64,000 bases of DNA. It comes from Methylobacterium sp. 2A. Its GTDB lineage: Bacteria > Pseudomonadota > Alphaproteobacteria > Rhizobiales > Beijerinckiaceae. The stretch is taken from assembly GCF_009806555.1 (NCBI RefSeq), contig NZ_VUOK01000016.1, positions 1-64,000 of the forward strand, written 5' to 3'. The notes beneath the pieces were generated by a model. That model searched no databases, was not told the DNA's origin, and was given only the letters and a program-made list of their open reading frames with translations. This document shows, piece after piece, positions 49,340 through 59,831 of this stretch. A program made the translations under genes and the position numbers. How positions within the stretch are numbered: the first letter of the stretch is position 1; each line of letters starts with the position of its first letter.

Positions 49340-49563
49340 CGGATTCCGCCCCGCGCCCGCTTCTTCCCCGGACGAGTCATACGGGCGAACGGCCCGCGCC
49401 GCATCCCGCGCCCATGCACAGCCGGAAGCGGAGCCATTCGCCGGCTCAGGGCTTAACCCGGCGGGATCATCGCGGCTGAGCTTGGGGGGCGGCATCGCAT
49501 GCGGACGGGATCGAGCGGACGCCACAGCGCGGGGGCCGCCCGGTTGGCCGACGGGACGGCCCG

Positions 49564-49788
49564 GTGAGCGGCTGGGTCCGGGAGCGTCCGCCGGGCGACG
49601 GCGCGACCGAGGTCACGTTCCGGGGCCGCGGGCTGGCCCTGCGCGCTGGCGGGCGGCTGATTCTTCTGGTGTGTCCACTCTGCTCGCAGCGGAACGCGCC
49701 GCGGGGGGCCGAGCGGGGGATCTGTGAATGGTGCGCGTATGTGCCCTCGCCGGAGGAGGCGGAGCCGGTGGAGGTGGGGCGGGGTTGA
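49564..49788 (+). CDS. Small zinc-ribbon-like protein (74 aa), GTG start
   Basis: The product has a beta-rich start (TEVTFRGRGLALRAGGRL) and a CPLC...CEWC pair spaced by 14 residues, typical of a minimal zinc ribbon. The first codon is GTG at 49564, and no good ribosome binding site is visible. It sits at the edge of the AT-rich island. Function unknown. Confidence 0.55.
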   Translation: MSGWVRERPPGDGATEVTFRGRGLALRAGGRLILLVCPLCSQRNAPRGAERGICEWCAYVPSPEEAEPVEVGRG

Positions 49789-49797
49789 GTGAAGTAA

Positions 49798-49878
49798 GAG
49801 CTCCTCACAAAACTCCCGGACACCGGACATGTCCCTCTGGCCGCGACAGCGCGGCGGGAGTTTTGTGAGAGGCTTTAA
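49798..49878. repeat. Inverted pair of IS-end-like repeats
   Basis: GAGCTCCTCACAAAACTCCC near 49802-49821 and GGGAGTTTTGTGAGAGGCTT near 49857-49876 are near-perfect reverse complements around about 35 bases. A third copy of the same sequence stands alone at 17788-17811. They look like terminal repeats of an insertion sequence or of a minimal derivative lacking its transposase. Confidence 0.6.
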
Positions 49879-49884
49879 GACCCC

Positions 49885-50092
49885 TAATTGGCATAGGAAG
49901 TCAATTTGTTCGTATCACGCCGGGCAAGCGCGTCGAACAGCCCAACCCAAACACCCTTCGGCGGCCTACGCACGAAGTGATTGTAGAGGGTCTTCTTCGG
50001 GCGCTAAATTTCGCGCGGTGCGTCCGTCTAACGGAGTCCGGAGTTCATCCCGTGGACCATGCCACTGATCACGCGCCGGCCGTCCAGACGCT
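49885..50092 (-). pseudogene. Decayed IS5-type transposase fragment
   Basis: The minus strand reads DGRRVISGMVHGMNSGLR, stop, TDAPREI, stop, RPKKTLYNHFVRRPPKGVW, then VGLFDALARRDTN. This aligns by eye with the N-terminal part of IS5-family (IS1031/IS427-like) transposases, where R-x-x-x-G-I-x-x-x-L-R-x-G-x-x-W-R-D and K-T-L-Y-N-R-F are conserved. Two in-frame stops and loss of the catalytic DDE part make it nonfunctional. Confidence 0.7.
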
Positions 50093-50323
50093 ATAGCAGC
50101 AGTGAGAGGTTTGCGAGTTTAAATGATCGCCTTGAATTATGCGACGTCCTGGGAGATCATGGCGTAACGGCATCAATATTGCTTCATAGGATTGGCAATA
50201 GAGATCCTGTGGCCGGGGTTGCTGAGGTCAATCAGTGGTGATTCACTGCCGAAAGTTCGGTCCTAGCCTCATGGCTTCAACGGGCAAGGCTGCTATCTGA
50301 AGCTGGATATGAGTGGCAGGGGA

Positions 50324-51121
50324 TTATAAGCAGCTTCCATAGGCTTGTGCATCTACGAAGAAACTGGGAACTATGAGGCTATCTTTGGCAAATACATTCT
50401 TTGTAACTCCATTTCCGTCAACAGTCTGATGACTCATCCAGAGAGAGTTTTGGAACTTAGATGCGTCCCAAACATAAGTTACAAAATCAACACGGCTTGT
50501 TGATTTGATGAATCTAGCTATCGTTTCATTCAGTTCGGCTTGTGAGATGGAGTCTGGGCCAATTTGAACTTTAAAGACAATTGATCCAGGCTCCCCCTTT
50601 GCCAATTGACTCTTTGCATCCTTTAAGAAGTCAATCACTCTCTTAGGGCTCTTGAGGGTTTTGTTTCTGGCCTTCACTTCCACATTCAAGATTGGCTTCT
50701 CAAGAAAGCCATAAACCTTCAAGTCGAAGTCGCTTCCGCGGGCATTGGTTGGCACGACGAAATCGACATGATCGGCTACCTTGGCGAACAAGTTGGCGGT
50801 ATATAGCTCGTAATAGGCACCTTCAAAATCTTTCAGCTTTGCTCTTTTTATGAAGCTCTCGAATCCCGCCGCAGATTTGAGCTTCCAGATCATATGAGCT
50901 AAATGGATCGCAATTACATCAGACTTTTTTGCGAATAAAGGCTGCTTATCACCAAAGCTTGTACATTCATTGGCCCAGAAATCACCTCCAAGACTGTTGA
51001 TTATGACTGTGTGAGCTAAGCCAATTTCAACGGCGTGTGCGAATCCGAGACGAGTAAGATCTTGCATTGTCTCCCACATGACTGCCGGAGTGAGATTGTG
51101 CAAGCCTGGATTCCTGGACAT
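50324..51121 (-). CDS. Unknown protein with PD-(D/E)XK nuclease-like signature (265 aa)
   Basis: I do not recognise the family. The N-terminal 95 residues are helical. Residues about 100-150 then read FEGAYYELYTANLFAKV (helix with Glu), GSDFDLKVYGF and ILNVEVKARN, the order Glu, Asp (131/133), Glu148-x-Lys150 expected for the core of restriction-endonuclease-like folds. The C-terminal third is alpha/beta (VFKVQIG, VDFVTYVWD). The gene is AT-rich with different codon use, next to a dead transposase, and has no methylase or helicase partner. It may be an orphan nuclease, possibly defence-related; the activity is inferred from the motif only. Confidence 0.65.
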   Translation of the reverse strand: MSRNPGLHNLTPAVMWETMQDLTRLGFAHAVEIGLAHTVIINSLGGDFWANECTSFGDKQPLFAKKSDVIAIHLAHMIWKLKSAAGFESFIKRAKLKDFEGAYYELYTANLFAKVADHVDFVVPTNARGSDFDLKVYGFLEKPILNVEVKARNKTLKSPKRVIDFLKDAKSQLAKGEPGSIVFKVQIGPDSISQAELNETIARFIKSTSRVDFVTYVWDASKFQNSLWMSHQTVDGNGVTKNVFAKDSLIVPSFFVDAQAYGSCL

Positions 51122-51658
51122 TGGATAATTGCTCGGTGTGCCTCAATTTAGGAATAGCCGCGGACGGCCCGTGGTGGTTGAGAGCGCGATGTGAACGGCC
51201 TGAATGCCTTCCAGAAGACTGCTATGGAAAGTATCTCAGACCAGGACCGCATGGTCGCTGCGTGTGCCTCGCGCCAGAACGGCAACCAATTCAAAAGGTA
51301 GCGCATCTTGTGGAATGATGGGGTCGAGAAGGGACCCGCATAGGCCGGAGCGCGCGCCAGCAATAGCGGACCGACAGCCAACAGGAAGGCACAAGCCCAA
51401 GCGGCCTTCAGGCGGTCCCTTAGGTCGCAGGGAAGTCGTCAGGCTCCAGCAGCGGCATGGCGCATCATAGCGCTCTCAGAGGCCGCTGGCGCCATTGTGT
51501 GGTCTAGTCAGGATGCTCGTCGGCACAATCCGGGCACAGTGAGAGCCGGCACCCGGCCCTCCTCTGGCTGACCCTGGGCTTGACCCAAGGTCTGATAACC
51601 ACCTGGCCTCCTTCGGCTAACGGCTTGTTTTGAAGGAGCTTTTGGTCAACGTCACGCC
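51122..51658. other. Gene-free stretch at the right edge of the island
   Basis: The GC content rises gradually toward lpdA. A TTG-started Cys-rich frame at 51121-51318 and other short frames lack ribosome binding sites and are not accepted. The stretch may be remains of acquired DNA plus the 3' flank of lpdA. Confidence 0.4.
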
Positions 51659-53098
51659 CTACGTATGGATCACCTTCCCATACGCATCCAGCACGCTCTC
51701 GTGCATCATCTCGCTGAGCGTCGGGTGCGGGAACACCGTGTGCATCAGCTCCTCCTCGGTGCTCTCCAGGTTCATCGCCACCACGTAGCCCTGGATCAGC
51801 TCGGTCACCTCGGCGCCGACCATGTGGGCGCCGAGCAGCTGGCCGGTCTTGGCGTCGAACACGGTCTTGATCAGCCCGTCCGGCTCGCCCAGCGCGATCG
51901 CCTTGCCGTTGCCCGCGAAGGGGAAGCGGCCGACCTTCACGGCAAAGCCCTGCTCCTTGGCCTTGGCCTCGGTGAGCCCGACGCTGGCGATCTGCGGCTG
52001 GCAATAGGTGCAGCCCGGGATCTTGGCCTTGTCCATCGGGTGGGTGTGCAGGCCCTTGATGGTCTCGATGCAGAGGACGCCCTCGTGCTCGGCCTTGTGG
52101 GCGAGCATCGGCGGGCCGGCGACGTCGCCGATCGCGTAGAGGCCGGGCACGTTGGTGCGGCCGAGCCCGTCCGTCACCACGATCCCGCGGTCGATCTTCA
52201 CCCCGAGCTTTTCGAGGCCGATATTCTCGATGTTGCCGACCACGCCCACCGCCGAGATCAGCTTCTCCGCGGTGATCTGCTGGGTCTTGCCGTCGCCACC
52301 CTCGATGGTCGCCGTGACGGAGTTGGCGCCCTTCTCGACCTTCGTGACCTTGGCGCCGGTGAGGATCTTGATCCCCTGCTTCTCGAAGCGCTTGCGGGCG
52401 AGGCCTGCGATCTCGGCATCCTCCACGGGCAGGATCTGCGGCAGCAGCTCCACCACGGTCACCTCGGCGCCCATGGTGCGGTAGAACGAGGCGAACTCGA
52501 TGCCGATGGCGCCCGAGCCCATCACCAGCAGGCTCTTGGGCATCGTCTCGGGGACCATGGCCTCGTAGTAGGTCCAGATCAGCTTCTTGTCGGGCTCGAT
52601 CCCGGGGATGGCGCGGGGCCGGGCGCCGGTCGCCACGATGATGTGCTTGGCCTGGTAGGTGCCGGCGCCCTTGGCGCCCTTCGGCGCCTCGGCGCGCTTG
52701 GATTCCTTCACGGTGACCTGGCCGGGCTGGTTGCCCTTCGCGACGCTGTCGACCGCGGCCTCGCCCCAGATCACGTCGACCTTGTTCTTCTTGAGCAGCA
52801 TGCCGACGCCGCCGTTGAGCCGGCCCGAGACGCCGCGGGAGCGCTTCACGATCGCCGCGGTGTCGAACCCGACCTTCTCCGCGGTCAGGCCGTAATCGCC
52901 GGCGTGCTGGAAATAGTGAAAGATCTCGGCCGAGCGGAGCAGGGCCTTGGTGGGGATGCAGCCCCAGTTCAGGCAGATGCCGCCGAGATGCTCGCGGTCG
53001 ACCACGGCGGTCTTGAACCCGAGCTGCGCCGCCCGGATCGCCGTGACGTAGCCGCCGGGCCCGGCGCCGATGATGAGGACGTCGTAGGTGTCGGACAT
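51659..53098 (-). CDS. lpdA: Dihydrolipoyl dehydrogenase (E3)
   Basis: E3 reoxidises the lipoyl groups of pyruvate dehydrogenase with FAD and NAD. The 479-residue product has the FAD site IIGAGPGGYVTAIRA, the redox pair Cys42 and Cys47 in GGICLNWGCIPTKAL, the NAD site VMGSGAIGIEFASFYR, the FAD loop GLYAIGDVAG and the C-terminal catalytic HPTLSEMMHE. No lipoyl domain is fused. It is the last gene of the pdh operon, with a GGAGAG ribosome binding site. Confidence 0.97.
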   Translation of the reverse strand: MSDTYDVLIIGAGPGGYVTAIRAAQLGFKTAVVDREHLGGICLNWGCIPTKALLRSAEIFHYFQHAGDYGLTAEKVGFDTAAIVKRSRGVSGRLNGGVGMLLKKNKVDVIWGEAAVDSVAKGNQPGQVTVKESKRAEAPKGAKGAGTYQAKHIIVATGARPRAIPGIEPDKKLIWTYYEAMVPETMPKSLLVMGSGAIGIEFASFYRTMGAEVTVVELLPQILPVEDAEIAGLARKRFEKQGIKILTGAKVTKVEKGANSVTATIEGGDGKTQQITAEKLISAVGVVGNIENIGLEKLGVKIDRGIVVTDGLGRTNVPGLYAIGDVAGPPMLAHKAEHEGVLCIETIKGLHTHPMDKAKIPGCTYCQPQIASVGLTEAKAKEQGFAVKVGRFPFAGNGKAIALGEPDGLIKTVFDAKTGQLLGAHMVGAEVTELIQGYVVAMNLESTEEELMHTVFPHPTLSEMMHESVLDAYGKVIHT

Positions 53099-53153
53099 CG
53101 TGTCTCAGCTCTCCGCTGTGGGGCGCGCGACCGCACCGTCGTTGAGGCGGCGA

Positions 53154-53402
53154 TCAGGGCGAGGTCTCCAGCGCGCTCAGCCGCTGCTCCATGGCCTTGA
53201 TCGTCTTCTTGATCGACTGAAGATCCGCCTTCGCCTGCGTGCCGAGGCCGGTCTCGTAGGCGACGTAAATCTCCAGCTCTTCGAGCTTCTCGGTATGACC
53301 CGTCAGGGTTGTCTTGATCACCGCGACATCGCACTTCACCTCGGCGATGTCGCTCTGCATCCGTTGAAGGACCGGCAGGACCAGATCGGTGACTTCGGAC
53401 AC
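53154..53402 (-). CDS. Small coiled-coil protein (82 aa) in the pdh operon
   Basis: The product is one long amphipathic helix with heptads (LQRMQSDIAEVKCDVAVIKT and LQSIKKTIKAMEQRLSALE), so it should form a coiled-coil dimer. Its GTG start follows AAGGAGAG, an excellent ribosome binding site. It lies between pdhC and lpdA with short gaps and must be cotranscribed. No role in the complex is known. Confidence 0.7.
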   Translation of the reverse strand: MSEVTDLVLPVLQRMQSDIAEVKCDVAVIKTTLTGHTEKLEELEIYVAYETGLGTQAKADLQSIKKTIKAMEQRLSALETSP

Positions 53403-53447
53403 GCGACTCTCCTTTGATCGCTCAGGCGATCATAGCAGGGTCGCCCC

Positions 53448-54866
53448 TCACACCAGCATGCCCATCGGGTTCTCGATCAGCCCCTTGAAGGCCGAGACCA
53501 GCTCCGCGCCGAGCGCCCCATCGAGCACCCGGTGGTCGCAGGACAGGGTGCAGGTCATCACCTGGACCACGGCCGGCGCCCCGTCCTTCACGACGACGCG
53601 CTTCTCGCCCGCGCCCACCGCCAGGATGCTCGATTGCGGCGGGTTGATCACCGCGGTGAAGTGCTTGATCCCGAACATGCCGAGATTCGACACCGAGGTG
53701 ACGCCGCCCTGATATTCTTCCGGCTTCAGCTTCTTGGCGCGGGCGCGCGCCGCAAAATCCTTCATCTCGTTGGAGATGGTCGAGAGCGTCTTCTCGTCCG
53801 CCCGGCGGATCACCGGGGTGAACAGCCCGCCGTCGATCGCCACCGCGACGCCGACCTCGGCGTGCTTGAACCGCAGGATCCGGTCCTCGGCCCAGACCGC
53901 GTTGGCGGCCGGCACGCGGGTCAGCGCGAGGCCCATCGCCTTGATGACGAAGTCGTTCACCGAAAGCTTGAAGGCGGGCTTGCCGTCCTTGTCCTTGCCG
54001 GCCGACCCGTTCAGCGTCTCGCGCAGCTTCATCAGCGCGTCGAGCTCGCAATCCACCGTCAGGTAGAAGTGCGGGGCGACCTGCATCGCCTCGGTGAGGC
54101 GCTTGGCGATGGTCTTGCGCATGCCGTCGAGGGGGACCTCCTCGTAGGCGTCCTTGGCGAAGAAACCCTTGACCTGGTCGGCCGTGAGCCCGGCCGGCGC
54201 GCCGCCCGCGGGGGCGGCCTTCGGAGCCGGGGCCGCCTTCGGCGCCTCGGCGGCGGGCTGCGCGGCGGCGGGCGCCTTGGTGGCGCCGGAGGCCTTCGCG
54301 GCCTGGACGTCGCGGGCGATGATGCGGCCGTGCGGGCCACTGCCCTGGACGGCGCCGAGATCGACGCCCTCCTGCTTGGCGATCCGCCGGGCGAGCGGCG
54401 AGGCGAAGACGCGGCCGCCCGAACCAGCCTGGGCGCCGGCCTGTGGGGCGCCGCCCGGCTGCGCGCCCTCCGGAGCGGCGTTGACCCGCTCGTACGCCAT
54501 GTGGCCGCCGCCGGGCGTGGTGTTCTGATTGGCAGCCGAGGCGTCGACCTTCGGCTCGGGCTTCGCCGCCCCATTCGAGGCCGCCTTGGGCGCGCCGCCG
54601 GCCTGCACGCTCGACGGGTCCTCGCCCTCGGCGGCGATGATGGCGATCAGGTCGTTGACCGGCACGTCCGCGGTGCCCTCGGGGACGAGGATCTTGGCGA
54701 GGACGCCCTCGTCGATCGCCTCCACCTCCATGGTGGCCTTGTCGGTCTCGATCTCGGCCAGCACGTCGCCGGACTTGATCGGATCGCCCTCCTTCTTCAG
54801 CCACTTGGCGAGGTTGCCCTTCTCCATGGTGGGCGACAGCGCGGGCATCAGCACGTTGATCGGCAT
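53448..54866 (-). CDS. pdhC: Pyruvate dehydrogenase E2, dihydrolipoamide acetyltransferase
   Basis: E2 forms the core of the complex and passes the acetyl group to coenzyme A. The 472-residue product has one lipoyl domain (residues 1-80, lipoyl Lys in [13 protein letters not shown]), an Ala/Pro/Gly linker, the E1/E3-binding domain ([20 protein letters not shown]) and the acyltransferase domain ending in [15 protein letters not shown] with the catalytic His. I chose ATG 54866 ([11 protein letters not shown]). An 83-bp stretch of the lipoyl domain is identical to that of pdhB. Confidence 0.96.
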   Translation of the reverse strand: MPINVLMPALSPTMEKGNLAKWLKKEGDPIKSGDVLAEIETDKATMEVEAIDEGVLAKILVPEGTADVPVNDLIAIIAAEGEDPSSVQAGGAPKAASNGAAKPEPKVDASAANQNTTPGGGHMAYERVNAAPEGAQPGGAPQAGAQAGSGGRVFASPLARRIAKQEGVDLGAVQGSGPHGRIIARDVQAAKASGATKAPAAAQPAAEAPKAAPAPKAAPAGGAPAGLTADQVKGFFAKDAYEEVPLDGMRKTIAKRLTEAMQVAPHFYLTVDCELDALMKLRETLNGSAGKDKDGKPAFKLSVNDFVIKAMGLALTRVPAANAVWAEDRILRFKHAEVGVAVAIDGGLFTPVIRRADEKTLSTISNEMKDFAARARAKKLKPEEYQGGVTSVSNLGMFGIKHFTAVINPPQSSILAVGAGEKRVVVKDGAPAVVQVMTCTLSCDHRVLDGALGAELVSAFKGLIENPMGMLV

Positions 54867-54870
54867 GGCA

Positions 54871-55467
54871 TCAGGTCTCGGGCAGGGCCGGGGCGGCCGG
54901 ATCGTCGAAGGGGAAGAGGTCGTCGAAGGGGAACGGCACGGCGTCGAAGGGTGGCAGGGCCACGGTCTCGCCGCGCTGGATCGTGGCGAGGAGGACCCAG
55001 CGCCCGTCCGCGAGGGCAAAGCCTTCCAGCACGCCCGCGGCCGGGTCCAGCAGCCAGAGGTGACCGACGCCGGCCTCCCCGTAGATTCGGCGCTTGCGGC
55101 CGCGATCCAGCCGGACCGTGGCTGGCGACACGATCTCGCAAACCCAATCCGGTGGCGTCGTGATGAAGGCGTCCTGGGGCTCGGTTTGTAACCGTTGGCG
55201 ACGCCAGCCGGCGAGATCGGGCACCAGCACCTGAGGACCGAAACGGAGTTCCGACCGGCTCATGAAGATCCACGCGTCCGGGTCATTCCGTCTGCGCGGC
55301 ATGCGGGAGCCGAGCAGAGCTGCCAGGGAGAACGCGGTTGCCCCCAGCAGAGGAGGCCGTCCCCGCGGATGCGTCTCCAGCACCCCGTCGATGATCTCGG
55401 CGACGCGATGCTCCGGGACCGCCTCCAGATCCGCGTAGGTCGCCTGCCGGAGAACCGCCTCAGCCAT
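54871..55467 (-). CDS. Uma2 family (DUF820) endonuclease-like protein
   Basis: The 198-residue product has the DUF820/Uma2 layout: [37 protein letters not shown] and [19 protein letters not shown]. The family has a restriction-endonuclease-like fold with Asp in PDLAGW and Glu in CEIVSPAT at the active site, both present. Its biological role is unclear; copies are numerous in some genomes. Here it is placed inside the pdh operon, ending 4 bases before pdhC. Confidence 0.88.
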   Translation of the reverse strand: MAEAVLRQATYADLEAVPEHRVAEIIDGVLETHPRGRPPLLGATAFSLAALLGSRMPRRRNDPDAWIFMSRSELRFGPQVLVPDLAGWRRQRLQTEPQDAFITTPPDWVCEIVSPATVRLDRGRKRRIYGEAGVGHLWLLDPAAGVLEGFALADGRWVLLATIQRGETVALPPFDAVPFPFDDLFPFDDPAAPALPET

Positions 55468-55482
55468 GGTCGGACGCCATCG

Positions 55483-55770
55483 CTAGTTGAGGCCGCCGGG
55501 GTCGAGCCCCTCGGCCTCCCAGCCGGCGCGGATGCGCTCCAGCGCCTCCTCCTCCGACAGGTCGGTCTCCAGCGCGTAGGCGCGGGCCGCCTGCCGGGCG
55601 AGGTCGATCAGCAGCCTTCCCCAGGTCGCCGGATCGTCGAACGAGCGGCGCAGCGCCACGCTCACCGCGCCGTCGACCACAGCCGCGCGCAGCACCTCGA
55701 TGCCGCCCTGTTCCAGGGCGTCGGGCGGGATGGCGAGTTCGGCGAAGTCGCTGTTGGAATTCTGGCTCAT
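55483..55770 (-). CDS. DUF5076 family protein
   Basis: The 95-residue product matches the DUF5076 style (LAIPPDALEQGGIEVLRAAV, then SVALRRSFDDPATWGRLLIDLARQAA, then 'EEALERIRAGWEAE'). The family is common next to pdh genes in alphaproteobacteria and has no known function. I chose the ATG at 55770 (MSQNSNSD). Confidence 0.8.
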   Translation of the reverse strand: MSQNSNSDFAELAIPPDALEQGGIEVLRAAVVDGAVSVALRRSFDDPATWGRLLIDLARQAARAYALETDLSEEEALERIRAGWEAEGLDPGGLN

Positions 55771-55829
55771 GGCGCGCCGGCTGTTCCTCGATCCTGCCGG
55801 GGCGGGCGACGGGGCCGCCCGCGCGCCGG

Positions 55830-57272
<1,443 letters not shown>

Positions 57273-57328
57273 GCTCAGCTCTGCGGTCGTCTTTTCGGTA
57301 GGGAAGCGGCCAGCGGTGTCGTCCGCGC

Positions 57329-58417
57329 TCAGGCGTGCGCTTCGAGCAGGATATCGGTCCAGAGCTCGGACGGATCGGGCTCGGGGTCGTTGGTGGCGAA
57401 CTCGGCCGAGGCGTTGACGATCTCCCGGACCTTGGCGTCGGTGGCCTTCAGCTCGGCCTCGGGCACGCCGTGCAGTTCGAGGAGGCGCTTGCGCACCATC
57501 TCGATCGGGTCGTGCTCGTCGCGCATCTTCGAGACCTCGTCCTTGGTCCGGTACTTGGCCGGATCGGACATGGAATGGCCGCGATAGCGGTAGGTCTGCA
57601 TCTCCAGGATGTAGGGGCCCTGGCCGGTCCGGGCGTGCTCGATCGCCCGGGTGGCGGCCTCGCGGACGGTGCGCACGTCCATGCCGTCGACCTGCTCGCC
57701 CGGGATGCCGAAGGAGAGGCCGCGCTTCGAGAAGTCGGTCTGCGCCGAGGCCCGGGCCACCGAGGTGCCCATGGCGTAACGGTTGTTCTCGATCACGTAG
57801 ACGACCGGCAGCTTCCAGAGGGCCGCCATGTTGAAGCTCTCGTAGACCTGGCCCTGGTTGGCGGCGCCGTCGCCCATATAGGTCAGGCTGACCTTGCCGT
57901 TCTCCCGGTAATGATCGGCGAAGGCGAGGCCGGTGCCGAGCGAGACCTGCGCGCCGACGATGCCGTGGCCGCCGAAGAACTGCTTCTCGCGGCTGAACAT
58001 GTGCATCGAGCCGCCCTTGCCGCGGCTGTAGCCGCCGCGGCGGCCGGTCAGCTCGGCCATCACGCCCTTCGGGTCCATGCCGCAGGCCAGCATGTGGCCG
58101 TGGTCGCGGTAGCCGGTGATGACCTGGTCGCCCTCGACCGAGGCCATCTGCATCCCGATCACCACGGCCTCCTGGCCGATATAGAGGTGGCAGAAGCCGC
58201 CGATCAGGCCCATGCCGTAGAGCTGGCCGGCCTTCTCCTCGAAGCGCCGGATCAGCAGCATCTCGTGATAGGCGTGGAGGTCTTCCGCGCGGGTGAATTG
58301 CGGCATGTTGGGCGCCGGCTTGTGCGCCTCGGCGGCCTGAGGACTTCCCGCCTGCGTTTGGGAGGACGAAGCGTCCTTGGCAGGCTCCTTGGCAGCGTCC
58401 ATCGGCGCACTCCCCAT
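57329..58417 (-). CDS. pdhA: Pyruvate dehydrogenase E1 alpha subunit
   Basis: E1 decarboxylates pyruvate with thiamine diphosphate. The 362-residue product has the Mg/ThDP motif [19 protein letters not shown]...[11 protein letters not shown] and the loop [18 protein letters not shown]. The first 35 residues are a Ser/Ala/Pro-rich extension. It is the first gene of the operon pdhA-pdhB-DUF5076-Uma2-pdhC-coiled coil-lpdA, all with short gaps, so the promoter should lie in 58418-58702. Confidence 0.97.
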   Translation of the reverse strand: MGSAPMDAAKEPAKDASSSQTQAGSPQAAEAHKPAPNMPQFTRAEDLHAYHEMLLIRRFEEKAGQLYGMGLIGGFCHLYIGQEAVVIGMQMASVEGDQVITGYRDHGHMLACGMDPKGVMAELTGRRGGYSRGKGGSMHMFSREKQFFGGHGIVGAQVSLGTGLAFADHYRENGKVSLTYMGDGAANQGQVYESFNMAALWKLPVVYVIENNRYAMGTSVARASAQTDFSKRGLSFGIPGEQVDGMDVRTVREAATRAIEHARTGQGPYILEMQTYRYRGHSMSDPAKYRTKDEVSKMRDEHDPIEMVRKRLLELHGVPEAELKATDAKVREIVNASAEFATNDPEPDPSELWTDILLEAHA

Positions 58418-58702
58418 GATTCCACGCGACTGCGGGGGGTGTAGGACAGCGACGAAGGGAAAGCGAGGGCTGCCGCTCTGACAGGAAGCCGCTCTTGTCA
58501 GAGGGCTTTCGGGACTCGGTCATGGACCCGCGGGGCGGGCAGCTGCACCCGGGAGGCGGTGACCTTGCCGCTCGGTCGGCGACCGCTGTCGAAGGGGGCG
58601 CGATTGAGCCGCGAGACGCCGATGCGAAGGCGGTGGAAACGAAGCGGCACGCGGGTCCATCCGCCGGATGGCGCACGCTGCATGCCATCTCGGCGAAAGA
58701 GA

Positions 58703-59149
58703 TTAAAACTGTAGCGTGAAAACTTGTCCCGGCCCATCAAAGCGCGCTGCGCAGTTCGTCAAGACGTCGCGTCCAACGAGGCCATCGATTCCCTGTGCGC
58801 TGAAGTCACCACACAGGATGGACATCGATTCCAGCACGAAATCCATCTGCCCTAAAACCGTCGTGGCGATCCGCAATCTGATCTCATACTGATTGAAGAG
58901 AAACGGTTGACCGCCGGGGATACCTGTTTGAACCTGAACGGCATTGATTGGATTCAATCTCAGTTGGTCCAAAACCAAGCGATTTACGTAGCTGTCTTCA
59001 GCGCCTGTATCCAAGAGAAACGTGCAATCGATGGGCTTGGGAATGCGACGGCCAGCATTGGCAAGTCCAAAAATCATAGGTTGACTGACGCCCACTACCA
59101 CGGGCAAGAGAGGTCGGCCGCCAGTATATGCGTAATGAACTGTGGTCAT
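58703..59149 (-). CDS. Retropepsin-like aspartic protease
   Basis: The 148-residue product has the single-domain retroviral-protease layout: catalytic [13 protein letters not shown] (Asp47-Thr-Gly), a flap region, and the second hydrophobic-Gly motif [14 protein letters not shown] followed by a closing strand. As in retropepsins the active enzyme would be a homodimer. Its ATG overlaps the stop of the small gene upstream (ATGA), so both are made together. Bacterial members of this type have no assigned substrates. Confidence 0.8.
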   Translation of the reverse strand: MTTVHYAYTGGRPLLPVVVGVSQPMIFGLANAGRRIPKPIDCTFLLDTGAEDSYVNRLVLDQLRLNPINAVQVQTGIPGGQPFLFNQYEIRLRIATTVLGQMDFVLESMSILCGDFSAQGIDGLVGRDVLTNCAARFDGPGQVFTLQF

Positions 59150-59379
59150 CCTGGCAAGAGCGATCTCGAAAGTTGCTTTGTTCCATCAGTGGGCTTGATC
59201 TGCCGAACTAAAAAAGCCTCGTCGAGAAATCTAAGGTATCCCGCCTTCAAGGCTTCATGTTTTGTAGGATAGAATCCCAGTATCGAACTGTCTTTAATCA
59301 AGACATACTCGTTGGCGTGATCGAGGAGCGCGCCCAGATGCGCTTGGTAGGTTGCAATCTCGCGGTCTAACGCGGCCAT
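59146..59379 (-). CDS. Small DUF5678-like partner of the protease (77 aa)
   Basis: The product reads YQAHLGALLDHANEYVLIKD, then SSILGFYPTKHEALKAGYLR and FLDEAFLVRQIKP. This 'gap-filling' alpha/beta pattern (helix, YVLIKD strand, G-F-Y-x-T-x-x-E-A-L-x-A-G) is typical of small proteins encoded directly before retropepsin-like genes. It overlaps the protease start by ATGA. Its role, perhaps as an inhibitor, substrate or folding partner, is not known. Confidence 0.72.
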   Translation of the reverse strand: MAALDREIATYQAHLGALLDHANEYVLIKDSSILGFYPTKHEALKAGYLRFLDEAFLVRQIKPTDGTKQLSRSLLPG

Positions 59380-59569
59380 GCCGAACCTCCGATGGATCGC
59401 CACGGTCGAGACAGTACGCGAGATGCGTGCCGCCGCAAGACGACAGGGTGACCGACCGCTGAGCGCGGCAGACGACAGCATCCCGAGAGCGAAGCCAAGC
59501 GCTGCCCGATCAAGGCGGCGCGGGCGTTCCTGACGAAGATCGGGGCAGCCCCGGCTGCGGCGGACGCGC

Positions 59570-59755
59570 GTGAGGGTCGAGACCTGCGCCAGGTTCGGCA
59601 AGGCCCTCCAGCGTCCTTACTCCGGCCGCCTGCAATTCCGCGTCTCACCGGAGCTGCACGCCAACGTGGTCCGCGCGGCGGAACTGTCGGGCAAGAGCCT
59701 CAAACGATGGGGCGAGGAGGTTCTTCGCAGGGCCGCGGAACAGGCAGCGGCTTGA
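59570..59755 (+). CDS. HicB-type ribbon-helix-helix domain protein (61 aa)
   Basis: The core YSGRLQFRVSPELHANVVRA with GKSLKRWGEEVLRRAAE matches the DNA-binding C-terminal domain of HicB-type antitoxins (S-G-x-x-x-x-R-x-x-x-x-L-H). The sensor domain that normally precedes it is absent, and no hicA toxin is nearby, so this is a stand-alone or remnant regulator. The start is a GTG with no clear ribosome binding site. Confidence 0.6.
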   Translation: MRVETCARFGKALQRPYSGRLQFRVSPELHANVVRAAELSGKSLKRWGEEVLRRAAEQAAA

Positions 59756-59831
59756 TCGCATCGCCTGCGATCACGATGGTGGCAGCGGCAGGACGGTCAG
59801 TGCCCCTTGCAGGAAGCCCGTGCCGGACACA

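Larger units (their letters stand above)
49789..50323. other. Left side of an AT-rich island with mobile-element remains
   Basis: The first 90 bases hold an inverted pair (49798-49822 and 49857-49878), followed by the decayed transposase (49885-50092). From 50093 to 50323 I see no gene; the DNA is notably AT-rich. Confidence 0.5.

Noticed and set aside
51121..51318. Cys-rich 65-codon frame starting with TTG
   Set aside because: It would begin at the same base as the divergent PD-(D/E)XK gene, with no ribosome binding site; the cysteine pattern may be chance.
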